From NCBI GenBank assembly GCA_964445195.1, contig CAYUKA010000039.1, positions 1 through 17,111 on the forward strand: a DNA stretch of 17,111 nucleotides, in the 5' to 3' direction. Shown here piece after piece: positions 12,720-17,111 of the stretch. The notes under the pieces were generated by a model. That model searched no databases. It saw only the letters and a program-made list of their open reading frames with translations, and was not told the DNA's origin. Source of the stretch: UM-FILTER-47-13 sp964445195 (lineage in GTDB: Bacteria; Pseudomonadota; Alphaproteobacteria; Micavibrionales; Micavibrionaceae). A program made the translations under genes and the position numbers. The stretch's first letter is position 1. Every line of letters begins with the position of its first letter.

Positions 12720-14798
12720 TCATTCGCGAAATGCAACATGAATCGGCGTATCAGCACTTTTTTGCACATCGCGCAGCTTGATGCGGTAGACATACAAACT
12801 TTCCAGCACACGCTGTACATAGTTACGGGTTTCATAGATCGGGATCAACTCGACCCAGTCGATAATGCTGATCTCCGCCGTGCGCGGGTCGCCATATGTC
12901 TTCAACCAGCGGTCGACCCGGCCCGGCCCGCCATTATACGCTGCCAGCGCCAGCGGGTAAGACCCGTCATAACGGTCCAGCATCTCCTGCCAGTAAGCCG
13001 CGCCAAGACGGATATTGTGGTTGGGACGGCTGGTCAGCCAATCGGTCCTGTGCGCCCAGCCGTTCTTTTTTGCCACTTCGCGGGCCGTCGCCGGCATCAG
13101 CTGCATCAGCCCCCGCGCACCGGCATGGCTTTGCGCCGTGTAATTAAAGGCGCTCTCCTGCCGGATCAGCGCATGAACCAGCGCCCACTCCTGCTCGACA
13201 TATTTCAGACGCGAAAGAATTGTCGGGAAGGCATGCTCCATCATGAAAATATCCTTACGCAGCCCGGCCTTTGCGATACGGACGGCGTTGTGGTAATGGT
13301 CCATGTCCTCGGCCAGATCGGCAAGCAGTACATACTCGTCAGCTGTTTCGATCTGCGCGGCAAGCGCGTCCAGAAAATCGGTTGTTTCCTTGCGGAGCCC
13401 GGCCCGGTTCAGTAAGCGTGACGCCTGTACCATTTCCAGCCGGTTGAAGCGGTTCACAGCCTCCAGCGACCGTGTCGGCGGTGCAAGCTGCGGCGGACGG
13501 TAATGCGCGTCAAGTTTTCCCAGCGCAACCTGCCCGTAATAGGCCGTCTGGTGACGCGCTGCGGCCATATACCATTGACGCGCGATATCAGGGAAACCAA
13601 GATCCTCGCTCGCCCGCCCGGCCCAGTAGGCACCGCGGGCCCGGCTGATCGGGGTTGATACGCGGTGATAAAGCGCTTCGAAATGCTCGAAGGCCCGCCA
13701 CGGCTTGCCGATTTCCAGCGCCAGCCAGCCGGCAAGGAACTCCGCCTGCGCAAAAGGCAGTCCTTCCTCCTGCTGGTGCGCGGCAACCAGCAGGTAAGCG
13801 CTTTCAAACTGTTTTTCCTCAATCAGACGGCGGGCGATAATATGCCGCTCCCGCCACCAGTCGGCCAGATTGGGAATATGCTGCGCCGGAGGCGGATTAT
13901 GAAGAATTTCAATCGCCGCAACATTGCGCTTCTTGACCCGCCGCCAGTGCAGCCGTTCATAAAGCAGGCCGGGATCCTTCGCCAGATGCGGCGGCACCGC
14001 GGCAATCTTGCCGTCAACGCCACGGCTATTATTCGCCAGCGCAATGCGCGCCTCAGCCAGCGCCGGGTAACCGCGCCCAAGCAACCGCGCCACCGCGCGG
14101 GCATTGGTGAAGTGGTTGTTGAACAGCAGGTTGTTAAAACGGGTGATATGCGTATCGGTATCAAGATAGCGGCCATAAGCTCTTAAAAACCGCGCCTGCT
14201 GGTCCGGGGTCAGCAGCGTATCGGCCCACCAGCTCCGCGCCGTTTCTGTCAGGATTGCCGTATTATCACGCCGTTGCAACGCCCCCAGGTAAGCCTCCAT
14301 CCCTTCCGGCGTCAAAGGAGGATGCTTATCAAACCATGCCGTCAAATCCGTATCATCGCGCCGCTCATCAAGCAGCGCCTGTTCCGCCAGCAGGCGTAAA
14401 CGCCCGCGCCGCGGCCAATCAGGATTTTCGCGCACGAACACAGATAATTGCGCAAATGACGGCTCACCGTGACCGCGTGTATAAGCCATCCAGTCATAAA
14501 TTTTCCGCGCCAGCGGGTCGCGCGTGCCGGCAATAAGCGATTCCGCCCGTGACCATTTCCCGGTTTTGATCGCATTCAGCGCCCGCAGCATCTGCCGCCG
14601 GTTATCTTCGGACAACACGCGCGACGAATCCTGATCAGCCGCGTAAACCCGCGGCCACGGGATAGTCGCAGCAATAGCGATAATAAAAAGCAGTGCAAAA
14701 ACAGTTCCCAAGGCCGGTTTCTTGCAAGATTGCGTTGAAATCGCTAGAGTATCTGGCAAATCAGACTTTTTTGCATAAAGGATACGATCATGTTCCAT
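12720..14798 (-). CDS. slt: Soluble lytic murein transglycosylase (Slt70-like)
   Basis: This 692-aa protein cleaves the MurNAc-GlcNAc bond in peptidoglycan to give 1,6-anhydro ends. The N-terminus has a basic stretch, a hydrophobic core (ALGTVFALLFIIAIAATI) and a likely signal-peptidase site after VYA, so it acts in the periplasm. A long helical-repeat region (about 60-510, many Ala/Leu/Trp) corresponds to the ring-shaped superhelix of Slt70. The catalytic SLT domain follows: ALIRQESAFNYTAQSHAGARGLMQLMP with catalytic Glu548, NIRLGAAYWQEML, LALAAYNGGPGRVDRW and ETRNYVQRVLES. Start: the frame runs back to 15146 through dapA, which is not credible. The ATG at 14798 overlaps the divergent dapA by 9 bp. 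A TTG at 14759, just before the signal peptide, would avoid the overlap and give 679 aa. Confidence 0.92.
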   Translation of the reverse strand: MEHDRILYAKKSDLPDTLAISTQSCKKPALGTVFALLFIIAIAATIPWPRVYAADQDSSRVLSEDNRRQMLRALNAIKTGKWSRAESLIAGTRDPLARKIYDWMAYTRGHGEPSFAQLSVFVRENPDWPRRGRLRLLAEQALLDERRDDTDLTAWFDKHPPLTPEGMEAYLGALQRRDNTAILTETARSWWADTLLTPDQQARFLRAYGRYLDTDTHITRFNNLLFNNHFTNARAVARLLGRGYPALAEARIALANNSRGVDGKIAAVPPHLAKDPGLLYERLHWRRVKKRNVAAIEILHNPPPAQHIPNLADWWRERHIIARRLIEEKQFESAYLLVAAHQQEEGLPFAQAEFLAGWLALEIGKPWRAFEHFEALYHRVSTPISRARGAYWAGRASEDLGFPDIARQWYMAAARHQTAYYGQVALGKLDAHYRPPQLAPPTRSLEAVNRFNRLEMVQASRLLNRAGLRKETTDFLDALAAQIETADEYVLLADLAEDMDHYHNAVRIAKAGLRKDIFMMEHAFPTILSRLKYVEQEWALVHALIRQESAFNYTAQSHAGARGLMQLMPATAREVAKKNGWAHRTDWLTSRPNHNIRLGAAYWQEMLDRYDGSYPLALAAYNGGPGRVDRWLKTYGDPRTAEISIIDWVELIPIYETRNYVQRVLESLYVYRIKLRDVQKSADTPIHVAFRE
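14722..14750 (+). promoter_or_regulatory. Candidate dapA promoter inside the 5' end of slt
   Basis: TTGCAA (14722-14727), a 17-bp spacer and TAGAGT (14745-14750) precede the dapA start by 40 bp. Each box matches consensus at 4 of 6 positions. It lies within the slt signal-peptide coding region, so the divergent transcripts would overlap. Weak call. Confidence 0.25.
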
Positions 14799-15698
14799 GG
14801 CTCTATGACCGCGCTGGTAACGCCTTTTCGAAACGGCCAGATCGACTGGCAGGCGTTCGATGCGCTGATTGAATGGCAAATTGAAAGCGGGACCCACGCC
14901 CTGATCCCCTGCGGCACGACCGGCGAGTCGCCGACCCTGTCGCATGCCGAACACCGCCAGCTTGTCGCGCGCTGTATTGATGTTGTCGGTGGCCGCGTGC
15001 CGGTGATCGCCGGCACCGGTTCCAACTCTACCGCCGAAGCCATCGAGTTTACCAGCCATGCGAAACAGGCCGGGGCCGACGCCGCCCTGATTGTTACGCC
15101 TTATTACAACAAGCCGACGCAGGAAGGGCTTTATGCTCATTATCATACAATTGCCGGTGCGGTTAACATTCCTATCTTTATATATAACATTCCCGGCCGC
15201 TCTGTCATCGACATGAATGTCGAAACAATGGGCCGGCTGGCCCGTATTCCCAATATTATCGGCGTCAAGGACGCCACAGCCGATTTAAGCCGCGTTAAGG
15301 CGCAGGCCAAAGCCTGCGGCGCGGATTTCTGCCAGCTCTCCGGCGAGGATGCCACCATCTATGATTTCCTGGCTGAAGGCGGGCATGGCTGTATCTCCGT
15401 GACCTCAAACGCCGCGCCGCATTTATGCGCCGCCATGCACGAGGCATGGATGGCCGGCGATAAGGAAAAGGCCCACGCCCTGCATGAATCACTGTTGCCG
15501 CTGCACGAAGCCATGTTCTGCGAAAGCTCGCCGCAGCCGGTCAAATATGCGCTGAGCCGCCTGGGCATTTGCACCGACGAAGTCCGTCTGCCGCTGGTCC
15601 GCGCCTCGGCAGCGGCGCGCGCGGCCATCGATACGGCGATGGACACTCTTTGCTTGATTTCAATGGAGCCCGGGCCCATATTGCGGGCCCATGGCTAA
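14790..15698 (+). CDS. dapA: 4-hydroxy-tetrahydrodipicolinate synthase
   Basis: This 302-aa protein condenses pyruvate with aspartate semialdehyde in the lysine/diaminopimelate pathway, feeding peptidoglycan synthesis. The active site is complete: CGTTGES (41-47, Thr43/Thr44), PYYNKPTQEG (104-113), YNIPGRS with Tyr132, and GVKDAT with the Schiff-base Lys160. E. coli DapA has 292 residues. The extra length here is at the C-terminus, where the usual end (AAIDTAMD) is followed by a tail of about 15 residues (TLCLISMEPGPILRAHG). AAAGGA 6-8 bp upstream supports the start at 14790. The stop overlaps the smpB start by 8 bp. slt diverges upstream, a familiar pairing in this class. Confidence 0.97.
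   Translation: MFHGSMTALVTPFRNGQIDWQAFDALIEWQIESGTHALIPCGTTGESPTLSHAEHRQLVARCIDVVGGRVPVIAGTGSNSTAEAIEFTSHAKQAGADAALIVTPYYNKPTQEGLYAHYHTIAGAVNIPIFIYNIPGRSVIDMNVETMGRLARIPNIIGVKDATADLSRVKAQAKACGADFCQLSGEDATIYDFLAEGGHGCISVTSNAAPHLCAAMHEAWMAGDKEKAHALHESLLPLHEAMFCESSPQPVKYALSRLGICTDEVRLPLVRASAAARAAIDTAMDTLCLISMEPGPILRAHG
15672..15692 (+). repeat. Direct repeat of GGGCCCAT across the dapA end and smpB start
   Basis: GGGCCCAT occurs at 15672-15679 and 15685-15692, a 13-bp repeat unit. Because GGGCCC is its own reverse complement, the two copies can also pair as a 6-bp hairpin with a 7-base loop directly before the smpB ATG at 15691. Confidence 0.7.
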
Positions 15699-16185
15699 GA
15701 AAAATAAAAATAAATCCGGCATGATTTCCACCAGCGCGACGGTCGCTGAGAACCGCCGCGCCAAGTTCGATTACCATCTTGAAGAAAAATTTGAAGCAGG
15801 GATTGAACTGACCGGTACCGAGGTCAAATCACTGCGCCTCGGCCAGTGCAGCCTGAACGAGGCGCATGTCGGACCGAAAGGCAATGATATTTACCTGCTG
15901 AACGCTACCATTGCCGAGTACCAGCAGGCCGGCGCCCATTTGCAGCACCAGCCGACCCGGCCGCGCCGCCTGTTATTGCACCGGCGCGAGATTAACAAGC
16001 TGCTTGGCGCGACAACCCGCGAAGGCTATACTGTGATCCCGACCAGGCTGTATTTCAACGCCCGTGGTATCGCGAAGTTAGAGATCGCCCTTGCCAAAGG
16101 GAAAAAACAGCATGACAAGCGCGAGACGATCAAGACGCGGGACTGGGGCCGCGAGAAACAACGCCTGATGAAAGACAAAGGATAA
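15691..16185 (+). CDS. smpB: SsrA-binding protein SmpB
   Basis: A 164-aa protein that binds tmRNA and delivers it to stalled ribosomes for trans-translation. The OB-fold core is clear: AENRRAKFDYHLEEKFEAGIELTGTEVKSLR, NEAHVGPKGNDIYLLN, RRLLLHRREINKLLGAT, GYTVIPTRLYFNARGIAKLEIALAKGKKQHDKRETIK, and the basic C-terminal tail RDWGREKQRLMKDKG that enters the ribosome. MAKKNKN is a typical SmpB start. The overlap with the dapA stop and the lack of a well-placed ribosome-binding site (the nearest GGAG is over 20 bp upstream, behind a GGGCCC hairpin) suggest translational coupling to dapA. An internal ATG at 15721 is a less likely start. The tmRNA gene is not in the window. Confidence 0.96.
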   Translation: MAKKNKNKSGMISTSATVAENRRAKFDYHLEEKFEAGIELTGTEVKSLRLGQCSLNEAHVGPKGNDIYLLNATIAEYQQAGAHLQHQPTRPRRLLLHRREINKLLGATTREGYTVIPTRLYFNARGIAKLEIALAKGKKQHDKRETIKTRDWGREKQRLMKDKG

Positions 16186-16206
16186 TCAGGACGTTACAGT
16201 GTTTTA

Positions 16207-16236
16207 TTGCCTGTACAAAGCCTCTTTTGATATGTT
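16207..16236 (+). promoter_or_regulatory. Probable promoter with extended -10 for the 62-aa gene
   Basis: TTGCCT (16207-16212) and TATGTT (16231-16236) are 18 bp apart, with TG one base before the -10 (extended -10). The expected transcript start near 16243 rules out the longer frame that begins at 16227 and favours the ATG at 16272. Confidence 0.4.
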
Positions 16237-16271
16237 GCGGCCGGTTATTCAATCGCTTCATGGAGATGGAC

Positions 16272-16460
16272 ATGTCAGACAGCGACTTCAGGCTTGCACT
16301 CGCGTACGCAACCCCTGCCGAGAAAGAAACAGCTTTGGCCGAAGAACAACGCAGATTGGGCCCGGGTTGTAATGATGGTGAAAGCCTGAAAGAAACGGTT
16401 GAACGTTACAGGCGCAGCCCTGACCCTTGGGCCGTTAAACCGCCGCGACGCCAGCTCTAA
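16272..16460 (+). CDS. Small hypothetical protein, 62 aa, unrecognised
   Basis: I do not recognise this protein. It is short, charged and soluble: an N-terminal, probably helical part (DFRLALAYATPAEKETALAEEQRR, about 5-28), a turn (LGPGCND), a second likely helix (GESLKETVERYRR) and a basic, proline-containing tail (SPDPWAVKPPRRQL). It has no membrane segment and one cysteine. GGAG at 16262-16265 is spaced 6 bp before the ATG at 16272, deciding this start over ATGs at 16260 and 16266. It has its own promoter-like sequence and ends at a strong terminator, so it is probably monocistronic, between smpB and the convergent recA. It is not the RNA-polymerase omega subunit, which I considered because of its size. 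Confidence 0.65.
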   Translation: MSDSDFRLALAYATPAEKETALAEEQRRLGPGCNDGESLKETVERYRRSPDPWAVKPPRRQL

Positions 16461-16463
16461 AAC

Positions 16464-16500
16464 AAAAAAGCCGTTCGCAGAAAATGCCAACGGCTTTTTG
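16464..16500. terminator. Bidirectional intrinsic terminator between the 62-aa gene and recA
   Basis: An 11-bp stem, AAAAAGCCGTT (16465-16475) with AACGGCTTTTT (16489-16499), is extended inside by GCA/TGC around a five-base loop. The plus strand ends in five T. The minus strand ends in six T followed by G and more T, so it can stop both the small gene and recA. Confidence 0.9.
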
Positions 16501-16530
16501 ATGAAACGGTTCAAAAAGAGGACAGCCTTA

Positions 16531-17111
16531 TTATCCGGCAGCCTTTTTGGCATCAGCCTTACCGGCGGCCTTCTCATCCGCCTTATCATTCGCGGTTTCT
16601 GCAGCCGCATTGTCAGCCGCCGCTCCGGCGCTTTCCGGCCCGGCCAGCATCGAATCAGCCATGATCCCGGCGTTCATCCGGATCTGGTCCTCAAGCTTTT
16701 TCGCGATTTCCGGGTTATCACGCAGAAACTGCTTGGCGTTTTCGCGTCCCTGCCCGACCCGCTGGCCGTCATAGGAAAACCACGCCCCGGATTTTTCAAC
16801 AAAATTGCCCTGTACGCCCAGATCAAGCAGCTCGCCGGTCTTGGACACGCCTTCGCCATACATGATGTCAAACTCAACCTGACGGAAGGGCGGGGCCATC
16901 TTGTTCTTGACCACTTTGACACGGGTCTGGTTACCGACCACCTCGTCCTTGTCCTTGATCGCGCCGATCCGGCGGATATCAAGCCGCACAGAGGAATAGA
17001 ATTTCAGAGCGTTGCCGCCGGTTGTCGTTTCCGGCGAACCGAACATCACGCCGATCTTCATCCGGATCTGGTTGATAAAAATCACCACCGTGCGCGAACG
17101 GGAAATCGAGC
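16531..17111 (-). CDS. recA: Recombinase RecA, C-terminal part
   Basis: The visible 193 codons are the C-terminal half of RecA; the gene is cut by the right edge. RecA forms filaments on single-stranded DNA, drives homologous strand exchange and triggers LexA cleavage. Clear family blocks are FINQIRMKIGVMFGSPETTTGGNALKFYSSVRLDIRRIGAIKD, covering the L2 DNA-binding loop, then VGNQTRVKVVKNKMAPPFRQVEFDIMYGEG, and the C-terminal domain with KSGAWFSYDGQRVGQGRENAKQFL. The ATP-binding Walker A motif lies outside the window. After the normal end (IRMNAGIMAD) there is a tail of about 40 residues made mostly of Ala, Lys, Asp and Glu (NDKADEKAAGKADAKKAAG). The tail differs from the short acidic tail of E. 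coli RecA. The stop is 32 bp from a strong terminator. Confidence 0.97.
   Translation of the reverse strand, partial: SISRSRTVVIFINQIRMKIGVMFGSPETTTGGNALKFYSSVRLDIRRIGAIKDKDEVVGNQTRVKVVKNKMAPPFRQVEFDIMYGEGVSKTGELLDLGVQGNFVEKSGAWFSYDGQRVGQGRENAKQFLRDNPEIAKKLEDQIRMNAGIMADSMLAGPESAGAAADNAAAETANDKADEKAAGKADAKKAAG

Noticed and set aside
12642..13415. 257-aa open frame antisense to the slt catalytic domain
   Set aside because: It overlaps the conserved SLT motifs in antisense and shows no protein family feature. Its N-terminal part is intergenic.
14799..15146. N-terminal extension of slt across dapA on the opposite strand
   Set aside because: It is antisense to the conserved dapA active-site region and precedes the signal peptide. 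It is a chance open frame.
16227..16271. Longer start (ATG 16227) for the 62-aa protein
   Set aside because: It lies across the proposed -10 region and lacks a ribosome-binding site, while the ATG at 16272 has GGAG at the right distance.

Overview
The window looks like chromosomal DNA of an alphaproteobacterium. The Rieske gene petA runs divergently from trmL-hemF, a dapA-smpB pair has a divergent soluble lytic transglycosylase beside it, and there is a MoxR/DUF58/BatA-DUF4159 cluster. These arrangements are familiar in that class. I cannot name the species; a deep-branching, Micavibrio-like lineage is only a guess. Coding is dense: no gap between genes exceeds about 160 bp, and I saw no tRNA, rRNA, CRISPR array, insertion sequence or phage gene.

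Layout. (1) 1-1831: the start of petA (minus, cut by the window edge), then trmL and hemF on plus, joined by an ATGA overlap. (2) 1905-3516: an unrecognised 130-aa protein, convergent with cca (CCA-adding enzyme, minus). (3) 3672-11847, the most distinctive region: an unusual 413-aa MoxR-type AAA+ ATPase closed by a strong intrinsic terminator, then a second, standard MoxR followed by three tightly packed genes: a DUF58 protein, a 913-aa membrane protein (BatA N-terminus plus DUF4159), and a 702-aa membrane protein with a vWA-like domain. ATGA overlaps join the last three. This is the layout of an envelope-associated MoxR/vWA system, in which AAA+ ATPases are thought to remodel or mature partners through vWA-type proteins. 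Its substrate cannot be read from the sequence. (4) 11854-14798: an orphan NarL/LuxR-type response regulator and a periplasmic Slt-type lytic transglycosylase, both minus. (5) 14790-16185: dapA and smpB, overlapping by 8 bp. (6) 16272-16460: an unrecognised 62-aa protein with its own promoter-like sequence, facing the end of recA (minus, cut by the right edge). A strong hairpin with T tracts on both strands lies between them.

The best lead is that the two moxR paralogues share a 96-bp block with no mismatch, including at synonymous positions, while they are strongly diverged on both sides. This looks like recent gene conversion across the segment that encodes sensor-1 and the arginine-finger region. 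Other leads are a roughly 42-residue insertion in the first MoxR, loss of the metal-site residues in DUF58 next to an intact site in the 702-aa protein, a run of eight G at the DUF58/BatA junction, and an operator-like dyad over the promoter of the unknown 130-aa gene.
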